Below, in pieces: positions 47,431 to 60,400 of a DNA stretch of 64,000 nt. The translations under genes were made by a program, and so were the position numbers. Source of the DNA: Daphnia pulex. Lineage: Eukaryota; Arthropoda; Branchiopoda; Diplostraca; Daphniidae. The DNA is taken from positions 9,523,482 through 9,587,481 of the forward strand of contig NC_060028.1 of the NCBI RefSeq assembly GCF_021134715.1, written 5' to 3'. The notes beneath the pieces are model-generated. The model was not told the origin of the DNA. It saw only the letters and a list, made by a program, of their open reading frames with translations, and searched no databases. How positions within the stretch are numbered: the stretch's first letter is position 1; every line of letters begins with the position of its first letter.

Positions 47431-48959
47431 ATTTTTCGATAATTGCATTTTTTATTTCAACTAAATCTATTTCACGGAGATGACGAACATTTGGTTTGTC
47501 TTCCGTCTGACTTTTGTCGTCCGTGACTCCGTGGTCCCGTGGATGCTAAGGGCTGTCACTAGGTGGCCAAATAATTCAATGTGTTTAGGGATTGAACTAT
47601 TCAGCCCTAGTGTGTAGAGGGATGAATGGGGGCGTTATTTAAGTTTTGACTTTTGAGACGACATTCTAATTCCTCTTTCTTTTAAACTGTGACGCTGTCC
47701 GAGAATAGTGACTCTAGTCATTGCTGAGTGCATTTTTCTGAAATTCTTCGTCGAAAAAGGTAATTTCTGCGTTAATCTAAGGTTATTAACTTTAAATATT
47801 TTGTGTGGTGAATTTACGGGGTTCGTGCCCTTAGATTTATCCTTGGTCATATTGCTGTACATTTTCTTAAATATCTCTTGCTGCGTGTTGCACGTTTCGT
47901 CTGAGACGTCTATGTACAAGTAAAATTGTTGATTATCTCTTAATTCCTATGACTCTTTCTGAATTGAAATTCCTTGATATGTAGTAATTGAGTTAATATT
48001 TTTCTATAAGCAGCATTATGGAGTTTGAACTGTCTGAACATGTGTTGCGTGCACGTTATCGCTGTCTTGTCATGAAAATGCGTCCTAGAGAAGGTTCTTC
48101 CATATTGAATGACAAATAAGGTGAAAAGAGGAAATCTGGAAAGGTAAAAAAGTTACTCTTAAGCTGAATTAGGTAGCATTTTGTTCTTGATGTCGGAAAA
48201 TAAGTGACATTATTTCTTGCTTCCATGACAGCAGTTGTTAAAAGTTGCCAGTTTGAATCAATCGGTGGGCAAGCATTTTGCTCAATCTGTAGTCTACTAT
48301 GGATGCTTCATATGTTCTTTGTTTTGAATATTAGTTGTATATTACATTTTTGATAAAGAAAGAATCCGACACCTACTTCTTTTCAAGTAAGACAGCTTTT
48401 GTGAAAACCAGCTAATAGAGAGATGTAGACTTTTTTATGACAACAGATTTTTTTTTCAAATCTGAAAATGTTCTCGGCTTATTAATGTCCTTTTGTTTTG
48501 TAGGATTCCTTGGTCAGTTTGGTGTTTGAGCTGTCGATGGTGTTGTCTGGTGTGAATCTTGCAGTCATTTTCCATCTGAGAGCTTCCCTGTAATGGAACT
48601 TGTATGAATTTGCAGTTGGACATCATACTTAAGTCTTTTGGTGGTGTTCATGTAATGTTGCACTAATGTACAGGTGCATTTTTTGATTTAATTTGATAAT
48701 TGTGTTTGAAATCTTATTTCTCATGTAATCAATGTTATTGGTTCACAAATGTTTTTTGCATTGTGCTTATAGGTTTTCATGGACCGTTAAATGATCGAGC
48801 TGTTTTGTTGGGGCTGTTTGGGGTGCAGTGGTTTTCCAGTTGCGAGATGCGTAGCAGTGGAGCTTTGCATATTTCTTGTTTAATGGGTAATGAATAACTT
48901 CAATTTAACGGAAAAAAATAATTATGTTTTAGTAATCGTTTTAGCTTCAGAGTTTGTTC

Positions 48960-50850
48960 ACCAGCGGTCAACATCCTAGTGTTGGCAACATAGCAAACTT
49001 ATGCCGCCGACGTCATTTCTATTCCGGGTCCTGTCAGGTACGGTGTTCGTGAAGACGTGAACAGTGCCGTCAACTTCAACATTCTTCTTCACAGATATCT
49101 CCAAGGTAATAAAGATTTAATTCATTGGGGTTTCTGAATGTAATAAATTTTTACAGAATTTTTGAGAATTCTTGGTATACCTACATTTCCATCTTGCCAC
49201 TTGTAGATTCATTAATAAAATTTAATTGTTGGGGGTTTTTGAAGAACATTGAAAGAATTTCAGGCTATTCCTACATTCTTTGGGTCTTGCCTGTGATACA
49301 CATCTTTTGTCATTTAAAGTTTTTCCCTGTAGGTTTTGTTGAATATTTGTTCAATGGAAAGTAATAGGAAGAGTTAATTAACATTGTCACTTAAACACTT
49401 TTACATTTGGTAATAATAAAGTTTCTTTTCAAGTAGGATTAATGGCTTGGTGAAGTTGAGCTTTTTCAAGGCTGTCCAATTTCCACTTCGATATGTTGCA
49501 GCTAGCTGGTTAATGGTGTGGTAAATTGTTGCATGAAGGCCATGCACTGTTGTGAGCTTCTGGATGCAGTCTGGTGCTTCTGTTGGGAATTTTGGTGCTG
49601 TCTGCAGAGTGTGGTGCTGGCTGGAAATTTGAAGAGCTCACTGCCTTAACAATTGAGTGTTTGTATCATTCATTTTATAATAAGCTTAAGATAGAATTTC
49701 ATTTTTTTTTATTTGTGTATTTCATTATAGATTTTTTGCACACATAAAAATTTTATTGGTTCTTTTCATTTATTTTCTATTGTTTGTTAGATATCCAATC
49801 AGTTTGATGTCGACTTTAATTAGTGTCTCCATTTGGTGTGCATTTCATATTTGGGTAAGAAATTTCTTTCTTTATCTTTTGAAGAATTTGAGGATGAGGT
49901 AAACTTTAAGCTTCATTACTGTCATGCAGGTGGTTACTAGTTGCTGGTTGCAGAAGCTGTTGAAAAGTCTATTGAGCTGCAGGTTTTGGAAGCCATCTTC
50001 ATTGCTGGTATCATATCCTGAAGTGTAAAAGAAATGAAGTCATCTTGAAATGGTAACTTAGTTGTGATATTGGGTTGTAACAGGGGAAGTTTCATTAAGT
50101 GTAATTAAAATATTATGGCGGCTTAGAGGTTTTCTGAAAAGATACTTGCTTGCTTAACTAGCTTTTGCTGATTGTAATTTTTTTGATCCAACTAGAATAC
50201 TGTATTCCCTTTTCCAAAACTAATAATGAAACTCATTCATGTTATTTTAAACATTTGTTGCTGCTTGGATTTAATTTTTATTTATACTTGACAAGACTTC
50301 TTTCTTTCATTACATGTTTTTTCAGCTGGTTCAGGTTTAAATGCTAATTAGTGATTTTTCTTTCAACAGGTCTTGGTGATGATGGGATCATCAATCTTTT
50401 GTGTGCAGTTTTTGCTATCAAGAATTGGAGAAGTAAAACTTGTAGCAAAGCTGCCAGAAAAAGAAATGGTGATTTGCCTGAAATATTATTTGCAACTTTG
50501 GTAGTGTTTAGATTTTTATTGAAATGTTGTGTTCAGTAAAAGAACTTCTAACTGTCTCAGGAAATTTTAGTACCCTGCTTTATAGGCAATCTCGTCTATT
50601 TTACTAAGAAAAAGAAAAAAAAACCATGGTTTTTCTGTCTATCTAGTATAATACCCTTGTTTTTTTTTCTCATAGGTGTCAACGTAAATGTGCACGGGTT
50701 TTGCAGTCTTGACTCCTGTTCAAGCTGTTGCTTTCCTGAATAAGTAGCTGGACCAGAAGTTATGATGCCGATGTGATCCTGAAATAGCTGTTGGTGGTGT
50801 AATCAAGTAACTGTGGCAGTGCAATTCGGGTTGATTAAAAATATTATATG
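48960..50850 (+). ncRNA. Candidate spliced long non-coding RNA, plus strand
   Basis: A promoter-like GC-richer segment near 48960-49030 is followed by an exon ending ATCTCCAAG|GTAATA at about 49108. Further exon-like pieces have acceptors and donors: about 49437-49650, 49930-50008 (after TCATGCAG), 50370-50478 (after TTTCAACAG) and 50678-50850 (after TTTCTCATAG). All three frames contain early stops across the joined pieces, and no domain is visible. AATAAA signals follow at about 51030. Exon boundaries are by eye. Confidence 0.3.
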
Positions 50851-50999
50851 CATATAGTATGTAACTGTAGTAACCCGTTATCCATTGTGAAATGTTGTAA
50901 TCTGATGTTTGTTTAAACAGCAGTTGTGCTTCCTGATATTATCCTTACCCACATTTATCAAAATTTGCCATATTTTTATGTGTTGGAAATTTACACTTG

Positions 51000-51245
51000 A
51001 TATTTTTTCACAATTATGTCAAATGTTATAATAAATAAAATCACAACAAATTCAATAAAACCAAATAATTTAACTTAATAAAATTTAAATAAATAATTAA
51101 TTTATTAAAAAATATTTTTTTTCATAGAATATTATTTAATTTAAATAAACAAGGCTAATTAAATAACATTTAATTTAAATCAATTATGTTAATATAATTA
51201 AACTTAATTAAATTAAGTTAATTGAATATATTCATATAATTTCAG
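51000..51245. repeat. AT-only island
   Basis: About 245 bp of nearly pure A/T built from shuffled TTAATTTAAAT-like words, between the ends of two convergent transcript candidates. Several AATAAA signals occur on both strands. Low-complexity, no coding. Confidence 0.7.
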
Positions 51246-51310
51246 CCGAAATGCCTGAAATTTAATAAACAAAGCGTCCGGTACAAGACAAATGTTGTTC
51301 TGTGAAAATT

Positions 51311-53750
51311 TTAAAGCAATTTATACCCAAAGAAAACAAGCTCCTTTTGTCTCATTTGGGTGATAAACTGCTTTTGAAACTCCCACATACAGTCAATAAA
51401 GACAGGGAGAGGAAACAGCTTTTGGCTTAGACATCTAACAGCTGTCAGTCTTGAATTACTCAAATCCAGCTTTCTCTTATCAGCTTTCACCAATGGATGA
51501 AGTCCATGATAAGTAGTGAAGGATCAGTTACCCTGTTGAAAGAATGAACATGTTAGGATGACAATAATTTTAAATTAGATTTTAGCGACAGAAAGCAATA
51601 CCTCAAATCAAGAGGGCCTGTTTAAGAAAGTAAAAAGGGTAGCAGCCAACGGGTTACCAAACAAAGGACCTTGTTTGTCATTCGTCAAAGGACATGACTT
51701 CTCATAAAGTCTGTCATGCAAAATTAGAAACCTAAGAACCTGTAAATAAAAAATATTAAATTAAGTCACCTTGTTTATAATTTGTGTCTCTATGATCTAA
51801 AAGAATAATTAAACTTAAACATTAGATAGACGTCAGTGCAGAACAATACTTTAAATACATATTAGACTGCAACAAAGAAAGTTTGGTGACATGACGAGTA
51901 AACTTACACACTAAACTACCAATCAGTTATCCAAGGTTCTCTAGAAGTGGAATGAGAGATCGGTCTATGCTGGGGTTGGTGATCTAGCAAGTCCAATAGA
52001 AATAGTTGATAATAAAAACCTAGTAAAAGATGAGAACAATTTATATTTCAGCAATACTTGATTAAGCTAGTGTTGGTTGTTACCTCTGTGCTCTGTCACT
52101 TGGATGACACATTCAGTAGGATCCCAGGGTTTACAACACAATAGTTGACAGTAGGCTGCATGCACCTTTCACATTTTCTCCTGGAAATTAATGAGAAATT
52201 TTAAGGTTTTTAAACACATAAATGGAAAAGAAAACTTGCCCAACAAATCGCACACAAAATATATCCAATTTACCAAAGAATTCATTGGTAATTTTTGAAG
52301 AAAATAGCTGTAGCTGAACTGTTGACAACGAGCCGCCATCACATATCAACACAGTATTCTTTCACGCCATCTATTTGACACGTCCAAAACCCACTATCTA
52401 AAGGACCGGCCTTAGATAGTTAAACAAGTCACAAAAGTAATCAAAAAGACCATTTCTGTTTACTTAACTTGGCAAGGAGTCTTAAGAATTGTACAGAGAA
52501 TAAAGCTCACTTGCTAGTTTTATGCAAATTTTCCGGAAGTATACCGGAAGTAGACGATAGCGCCTCAACCATCGGGCTGCCGACAAAATAAACCAGATAT
52601 TCGTGATCTCCATGAAATTTGGGGTCGATTAGATGTGATTTAAACGAAATCCAAAATTTGGCCAAAATCGAGAATTTTCCTGAACTATAGTTCAGGAAAA
52701 TTCTCAAAGCCGGAAGTACGAAAACGTACAAAAAAAAACATGAACTTTACCACAAATTTGACGAGGATCACGAATATGTGGTTATTTTGTGCGTCGAATG
52801 AATATTTAATGAACTACTGACTGAAAAGTAGAAAACCGGAAGTAAAAAAAAAACCACATTATTAAAAATCTAACAAGTGAGCTTTGTTGCTGAAACAGAA
52901 ACTGACAGTTATCACCCAAAATTTTTTTGAAGTAGCATTGAGAAAATTCTTCAGGGATGTGCAAAGTAAGCGTATTTAAACTGAGTGGAAAATTATCAAC
53001 AGCTATGGCTGTCTAGCGTCAGAAAGAAGAAACGTTCAACAGTAACATGAAAACAATGTCCGAGCGATCTAGCTCGTTGACATTCAATTGAAAGAACTGG
53101 TAAACAAAGGTAACAAATAACTTTGGTACTCACGTAATATTCTCCGTGCAAAATTTCATCAAAAACAAATCCACGCAGCATCACACATCACAAAAGACGA
53201 AATCCCCAAGGTGATATTGAACGTCACTTCAACTTCTACACTGAGGAGAAGGCACTCAAGACAAAGACAGATATCCGTTCATGTTGTCTGCAAGTGATTC
53301 CAGACGTTTCAGCACCTGCTGGAGTGCTGGGCAACAGTGCTGGACAGTGGATCTGCTGAAAGGGAAAACACCTAGTTGGTAAGGTAAACCTGCCAGTTAT
53401 TCAGAATGTGTTTATTCATTGTGGACACTACTAGGCTACACACTACAAGGCAACAGCAAACATTAAGTCAATCACAAATAATGGTGAAGACGAAAAATCC
53501 TTTCCACACTATAACCCTGTCTCACAAACAACAGCATGTTCCTGGCTCATTCGATCCTCACTCTAGGGACTGGGCATCTCATTAAATTAATGTTCACCTG
53601 TATCACCCTTTTAGCTTTATTCCTGTAATTCTGCACTTTGCCTTACCTGTGATAAATCTTTCTTTTCTTCTGTAGGTTTCGATGGCCATTGATAATTGGA
53701 GAGCAGCATTGGAATGTGACAGCTTTTCTGGCTTCGTCTGGTCCTAAGTT
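51311..53750 (-). ncRNA. Candidate spliced transcript, minus strand, coding status unclear
   Basis: Exon-like pieces with good GT-AG ends on the minus strand: about 53657-53745 (ACTTAG| ... CACAG|GTAAGG), 53133-53367 (CCCTTTCAG| ... |GTGAGT), 52095-52183 (TTTCCAG| ... |GTAACA), 51912-52003 (TTGCTAG| ... |GTGTAAG), 51605-51738 (TTTACAG| ... GAG|GTATTG) and 51311-51530 (TTTCAACAG|). The first piece is open in all three frames, and one frame continues into the next as far as QVLKRLESLADNMNGYL before a stop. No single frame crosses all pieces and no family is recognised, so a non-coding RNA or several short transcripts is more likely than a protein gene. Confidence 0.3.
52502..52885. mobile_element. 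Foldback/MITE-like element with central 36-bp palindrome
   Basis: Ends are inverted repeats: AAAGCTCACTTGCTAG at 52502-52517 against AAAGCTCACTTGTTAG (reverse complement of 52870-52885), 15 of 16 matching. Near the middle, 52670-52705 is a perfect 36-bp palindrome centred on CTATAG. The word CCGGAAGTA occurs four times inside. No coding capacity. I could not find a clear target duplication. Confidence 0.6.
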
Positions 53751-54929
53751 ACACAATACAAAACACATCATAAGTTATTACTTAAAAAAAATCAAAACCT
53801 TAGATTTTAGGTAAGTTGGACCGTTTTTAATTAATAGACAACACAACATATAACTAATGGTTCTTGTTGCTTTCTGACTTAATGTTTCAGCTTAAATTTC
53901 AGCTGAAGTTTTCATGTGACCTAGGTGCTTGTGACAATAGAAATCAACTTATCCAATCCAATAATGCAAGCTATGTCTTCCATTGAAACTAAAACTTTTC
54001 TTCTGTCATTTAATTTTTATGATAATATTTCAGGTTAACTTCCCCTGTCAAATCGTGGTAAATCTTCAAGATATTATTGCCATCCCTAGATCCAATTCTT
54101 TGCTGCTCTCTCTTCTCTTTTGCAGATAACGGCAAAATAATGCTGCCACTTAAGAGGTTGTGGTGACCGCGATCGCGCCACTTAGTTCTAATTTAGGGCA
54201 ATGTAACATTGATAGATTTAAGGTATTGCTTGCTGTTGTTGCTATATATTGTTTGAAATTTATATCTAAATATTCTCGCCTTTCAGGGAAAGATTCTCAA
54301 CACCGTTTAATCACCACTCATCACTGTTTAATAATTTTTAAATTTAGGTCTTTCTTGCGAGTCGCAAACGAAGTGTTGCGAGAATACGAAAGGAATGAAA
54401 AGCTGCTTGAATGAGAAATCTGTTTAATTGGTTCATCCATCAAATTGGCCTAGTAATTTTCTCTTTTTTCCTTGTCCAAGTATTTTCTCTGGACATTTTC
54501 AATCAAGTCAAATACTTCCTTTTTTTAAAGCTCATTGTGCGAGTTTTTAGCAATGTGCCACGTAAAGAATTTTAAGCGATAATTTTAAATCAATATTTGA
54601 ACAAATTATGCACATAAATTGTATTGAAAAGTTCATTGCGTTAATTTATTTTTTGTATTTTTATTTGGTAATAATAATGTGATGAGTTCTATTGAATAAT
54701 AACAATGGTTATAAAGTTGTGGATTGTTACTTATTTGTTAATGTGAAATTTTCTATATTAAGGTGTAATTCATCATTTTTCATTCGGTTAATAAAACCCA
54801 CCCTTCTATTAATTCCTCATCACTTTCCCAATAGTATAGCCATCATTTTTTGGTTTAACTTTTTTTTTAATTTTTTCCTTCTAAATTTTTGTTTCTCTTA
54901 TACATAAATAGCAATTAAACAAATATTTG

Positions 54930-55330
54930 GTATACAATACCAAGTAACAGTACTTATTTAACTTGATGCAAGAATATCTTTTACCAGCATAGGCTGCAAC
55001 ATATTCTTTGGACAGGAAAATCACTGTTATATAAAGATAAACCTAAAAACAAAATGGAATTCATCTTTAAACATCAATGGAAATACTGTATGAACAAAAA
55101 TTAACCTGATGCAAAAATATATTTCACCAGCATGGGCTGCAATATGTCACATTGGCCAGCAACATCACTGATATCAACATATGAAAATGTAAACCTACAA
55201 CATAAAAGAAATTAATCTATAGCATCAATAGAAATAATGTATGGAAAACAAACTAACTTTAATTTTCTTTCACTTATAACTCATATTCTTCACGACACCT
55301 GCTGCAATGAAGCTCAAACTTCTCCAGGCT
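54930..55330 (-). repeat. Tandem exon-like units (two clear, one degenerate)
   Basis: Units of about 140-190 bp start near 54960, 55107 and 55260. On the minus strand each holds TTGCAGC(C)(C/T)ATGCTGGT-like sequence followed by an A-rich tail. The first two also share a TTTTTAG/TTGTAG acceptor before GTTTA and a 3' end GCATCA(A)G. The copies differ by single-base indels, so no reading frame is preserved among them. This looks like exon duplication within a non-coding transcript. Confidence 0.5.
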
Positions 55331-57462
55331 GTTAATAGAAAAGTAAAAAAACTCAATTACTATCAGAAAAAAGTCATGTGGAATTTTAGGATTTAAACAA
55401 TGATCAACATAATTACTTTTGACTGTTCTGAAATATTTCTGCATATGACGAAATATGCAACATGCATCAAGAGACATTTTGGGAAAGAGTACAGCAGGCT
55501 CCATACTTAGGAAGTCAGGTGGTTCGGTGTGTAAAAATATGGCCAATTAGAATTGCCATTGCAAATTTTACTTTAACCCATGAACAGTTACAAATTCACA
55601 AACAATTACAGCCAAAATGAAAAAAAAAGCATAATTGTTACCATCCTTTTAGATGCAAATCTTATAAGACACAGTCTCGATCATTGAAACTGGGCAGGTT
55701 AAATGATATATTGCATTTATCTATTTCATACTGCAAATTAGATTCGAGGTTGCAAAGTAAAATAGTTGCAAGCACACTCACTACCACCAAACTGATTTAA
55801 CTGAAAAAAAACATCAGCTAACTTCAAAACCCCAAAAATATGACAATGTTGTGTCACCTTACTTCAATATTGCTCCAGCGATAAAATTTTCTGAATTGAT
55901 TCTACAGTTAGTAAGATATAGTTCCCACCTCCAGAAACTGAAATTTTTTAAATGAATACATTCCTATAATAATAAATTTAATGATTATTCAAATCATGTC
56001 GGTTAACAAAAGAAAAATTCTTAACTTGGAGATTCAAAATTAAAAAAAAAATTTCAGTACTTTCCTCCAACAATGAATCGACCAGGAAAAACGTAAATTT
56101 TACTGAATTTCGATAGAATTACCTTTTCGTAGTCTTGCACAAACAGGTATATTTCGCTAACCGTCGAACAGGATCGACCACGTGCTGGGAATGGAATGTC
56201 ATACTAAATTTCTAACTGTCATTAGGTCACAAATGTTTAAATAACATCCTATGACACTTTTTAAAACAAATAAAATCGTAGTTTTACCCTTTTTTCGATC
56301 TATGAATGAACTAAAGAATTTCAACAAATTTTCTTCAATGTTTAACGTGACGAACAGTAAATTCTCATTTGACGAGCTAAAACCTATAAATCGGCAGCAA
56401 TGCAGCCGACTCGTACTTCAGAACTTCATCCGGATCATCCCTCGGACCTCGGCGGCTCGGCCCTCACTGTAAAAAACAAATGGCGTCTCTCACGGAGACA
56501 CTAACGCCACCTGGGGGCTGGAAAACATAATTTTAGCCGCCAAATCGCCGATACGAAATTTATTTAAAAAATTTACTCATCATACTATTTTTAAAGCACA
56601 ACCTTACTGGCAAGTAAAATAAAATTACGTTAAAAGTAAAGCCAAAGCGATGAGAATTGTCATCCAGTGCACCTCCACAATTCATAGTCTAATTAGAGTA
56701 GGCAACGGTGCACTATTGCATCAACAAGCAAGGCGGCGACAATTTTGAATAATTTACAAAATTACGGGGGAGCGGGCAAGGTTACATAAATATGGAATGA
56801 AAGACGTCGTCTCTCTCGTCATCACGTCATCGCTATTTCGTTGATAACAAAAACTCCCGTTATCTCTGGTGTAAAATTAAACATATTAACAATTTCTTTT
56901 CAAATAAACCAGGCGTGACTGAATTTTTAAGAGATACTCAAAATTTCACAAGCAGTGTATTGAATAATAAAATCCCTTCAAAGACTGTTCCGAACCAATT
57001 GACTGCCTTGTTTATAACTGACTTCTTTTGTTAAGTGGAAAGGCAAACGTAATCAAGAATCTCGCATCCATACGAAGCCCCTTGATTACAGCTATATAAT
57101 TCCAATAAGTTTTTTAAAGGCGACTTGAAAAATAAAATCGAATGTGATGTTTACATGAACACATTAACATTTTTGCTAAGCCATAAAAATCCAAGACAAT
57201 TTTTACGAACCCGGATTTCCAGTATTTAGGCTATTGCCAGATGAAAACAAAGGTAAAGTACACAAATTTTTAAAAAATGGCACGTTATGATAACACCAAT
57301 AACTTTGAATACACATAAGAAACTGTTAATATTGGCTCTGTATACCTCTTTTAATTAAGATTGGATGAATCATCGTCCATTTAGAGAGAAAAAAAAACAT
57401 ACATTATACAGCTAACCTCCCACAATGGTCCCACTAACACTTCCAAGCTCTCAGTGGCGGTT

Positions 57463-60400
57463 TCAGTGATAGCCGTTTTGACCATTGGTCGCAACTCCTT
57501 TGATAGAATTTGTAGGCGATTGATAGAGAATATCTGTTTTCGATTGCTTGACAAAATTGATGGCACTAATAGAAGCGTTGTTCGAATCAATATGGATAGT
57601 ACGCGGCTTGCGACCAAGCATGCACTGGAATCGAGTACCAGTTTTCACCGACAAAGGCTTGCCGTTCAACCTGGAAACGAACGAATACATACAGCTGTTT
57701 AATCCACACAGGCACGACAATATCAACCAATAGGATTTTTTTACTTTTCGCATTGCTGCAGGAGAATTCCGACAGCTTCGCCGACTCTGCTACCTCCATT
57801 TCGATCATCCGGTTGCAGAGAAATGACCAGGTCATTGTTACTCCGCAAGTGAATGACGAGAAGGTGGTCATCCTCGGAACTGACGCTCAGCGCCGTGATC
57901 TAAATAACGAGACATGCATTAGATTGAAAGTAGCAAATTCAATTACAGCACTCTGCCATGTTTACCTCAACCAAGGGGGTTTTATTCTTGGGTTTGAAAG
58001 TCTTCCCGTCCAGTTTGTAGACAGAAGCTTCTGTGATGAGTATAGCTCGTTCACTCGACTTGAAGCGCTTATTGTACTTGCGTATCCGAGAAGCAAACAA
58101 GATTTGTTGGATCCTGTCTTTAGTTTTCAACGTGACCAGAGCCGTAGGGGCGTTCAGCTCATCCCTTACGTAATTTCCCTCCCACCGGCGATTCAGCCCG
58201 TAGCCGGAACGTTGCCCTTGCAATGCGTCAGCGGCGGCAATCTATCAAGTGATACGGGGTTGTTAAACGTTTTCTTTTTTAATTACAGAGCCATTTGCAA
58301 GTATACTTTAAGACGGAGTTGTGGCCAATCCTGATTAGGGATAGCTCGGATAACCATCCAAGCTCGCCAGCGATGAAAAGCAGCGTGAAACTTGTTAACC
58401 AATTTGGCGATAATTAGCGGTGACGACGGCCACTGCACTGATAAACCGTAGTCCCGCAACTGCTTCGCATTGCTGTCGTACCATAAAAGAGATTAATTAA
58501 GCGAAAATCCAATTATGTGAATCACGCCAGAATCCTACCGGAGAGGACTGATTAGGAGTTTGATGTATGCGCGCATTTTGTACCGACGATAAGCGCCGAC
58601 AATCTTTTTGGCAGCCAAGATTTTCTTATAGCGACGACGACAAACGGATCCTCTCCATAATTTTTGAAGAAAAATGACTATTCCCGGAATGAGTCGAGCG
58701 CGAGCCTGTGAGTGGGGGAAAAAAATATTTTAAACAACATCCAATACATCAATTTCAACTCCAAAACTAACTTGTTCAAGCATGAAGAGGGTCTGTGGTG
58801 ATCGAACAAAGATTTTCGTCTTGCCATAGACAACGTCCTCGTCGAAATTTTGCTGTTGGATTAGAATGCGGACTCCATCACGATCGGCTCCGCCACGGAA
58901 ATTTGGCCAAGTATATTGGGAAACCATTTTGTATCTAAATAATTTAAAAAATAGTTACAATTTCTACTGAGTCAGAGATTTAAAGGTAGTTCACCTCCTC
59001 AAGAAACGATCGTAACTCTGCCTGTAAGCAAAACCAGCTCGGCGAACACGTACATTTTCAATCAACCCCAAATAACTGACCTGTAAAAAACACAAAACGA
59101 CCGAATAAATTAAAATGTTAAACAATGTTTCCGAGTTGACTGTTGATATTACTTGGTGTCGCACACGTTCTTCATCGAAGAGCACAGGGGATTTTTGGTC
59201 GTTGGGTTTAATACATCGGACATAAAAAGGTTCTTTAGATGTCAGGTTCTTAACCAATGCAATCATCGAGTTTTTGAACAGCGTTCCAGCTGTCAGTGGC
59301 CTTTTGGTTGTCTAGGAAACAAAAAATAAATTTCTTTTTGAGACTACAACATTGTGAGATTTTCCGCTCCAGAGCAGAAAACCCAGGAGGAAACAACAGA
59401 TGTCCTGTCAACATTTCGTTTTCTTTTCTTTTGAGAAAAAAAAACAGTCATTTAACAACAGCGAGGAGAATCGTTTGTCGCTTCAACCAAGCGGAGCGAT
59501 TCCATTTGTTCTCTTTCCTGGAAAAAAAAAACCAAAACTTTAATTCACCTTGTGGATATCTTGGGCTCCTTCAGGCCACATATGACGAATGTTAGGGTCC
59601 TTGGAACTGTAGAGCAAACGCTTGAAATCTTGAAACAATGTATCCTTGTTTTTATCCAGGAATCCGCCAACGTCGTAGACTACATCGCCTGCGTAATGCC
59701 TAGAAATGCGGAATCGATATTGATTCAATAAAACTACAACAAATTGGCTTATATGTTGCCAATAAAAAGTCGACGAGTAGTAGTACCGAATGCGAAAATC
59801 GGAGCCGTGTCGCAATTCTTTATCCAGCGGGCTTAGCTTGCGACTAGTGTAATGCTTGTGCTGTGAAAGTTTCTGATCCAGCGCTTCCAATAACATTTGA
59901 TCGGTAACGCGTCCGACATTCAAGCAAGCCTCGTCCATAATGGCGAGAATTCCTTTGTGCTGCTGCTCAACCAGATCGCAGATGATCTGATTGTTGAAAT
60001 AGTCAATGTTTTGCCAGGCGATGCCCTCCCGCCGGTATTCTTCTTGCTCTTGTTTCAGCACCAATTCTAATGAGGAACAAAAGGCGATTAAAAAAACTGT
60101 TACTTTTCCACTTTTTCATTTGGGGGTTACCGATGAAAAGCTGCTGCAGTTTCTCGTTGCAGTAGTTGATGCAAAATTGCTCGAAACTGTTGATGTCGAA
60201 GATCTCGAAACCGTAAATATCGAGCACGCCAATAACCGTACCTGGTACGTTATAGCTTCTATCCGCCCTTTGTACTTCAATGGCGCTGTTAACTCGCTCC
60301 ACAATCCACGAGAAAAGACGATCGTAGAGGGCCTGGGAAAGTTCAGTCACAAGAAATAAAAAGGAGTTCACTTCGTGATTACCTTGCGGCAAATCAAATG

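Larger units (their letters stand above)
46557..57462. other. 11-kb region without recognisable protein genes
   Basis: No reading frame here has a recognisable domain, although many splice-like boundaries are present on both strands. Contents listed separately: plus-strand transcript candidate at 48.96-50.85 kb, AT-only island at 51.0-51.25 kb, minus-strand transcript candidate at 51.3-53.75 kb, foldback element at 52.50-52.89 kb, tandem exon-like units at 54.93-55.33 kb. A GC-richer patch at 56.40-56.47 kb could be a promoter. The rest is AT-rich sequence in which I see nothing. Confidence 0.5.

Noticed and set aside
47635-47919. 94-codon minus-strand frame with an internal repeat (KKMYSNMT / RKMHSAMT)
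   Set aside because: The repeat is a short diverged DNA duplication; the plus strand has a splice donor within it and no protein family fits.
50372-50482. Possible C/D snoRNA (GTGATGATG ... CTGA)
   Set aside because: The boxes are about 106 nt apart with no terminal stem and lie in an exon-like segment rather than an intron.
52095-52360. Minus-strand frame starting MAARCQQFSYSYFL with an in-frame TGA, which might suggest a selenoprotein
   Set aside because: No Sec-like motif context, no recognisable SECIS seen, and the frame is short and unrecognised; more likely a non-coding transcript.
54316-54330. Box C-like GTGATGA on the minus strand
   Set aside because: The nearest D-like CTGA is about 35 nt away, too close for a C/D snoRNA.
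54160-54417. 84-codon plus-strand frame ending ANEVLREYERNEKLLE
   Set aside because: It starts with GTG, runs through probable intron sequence, and a second frame is equally open after splicing; coding status cannot be decided by eye.
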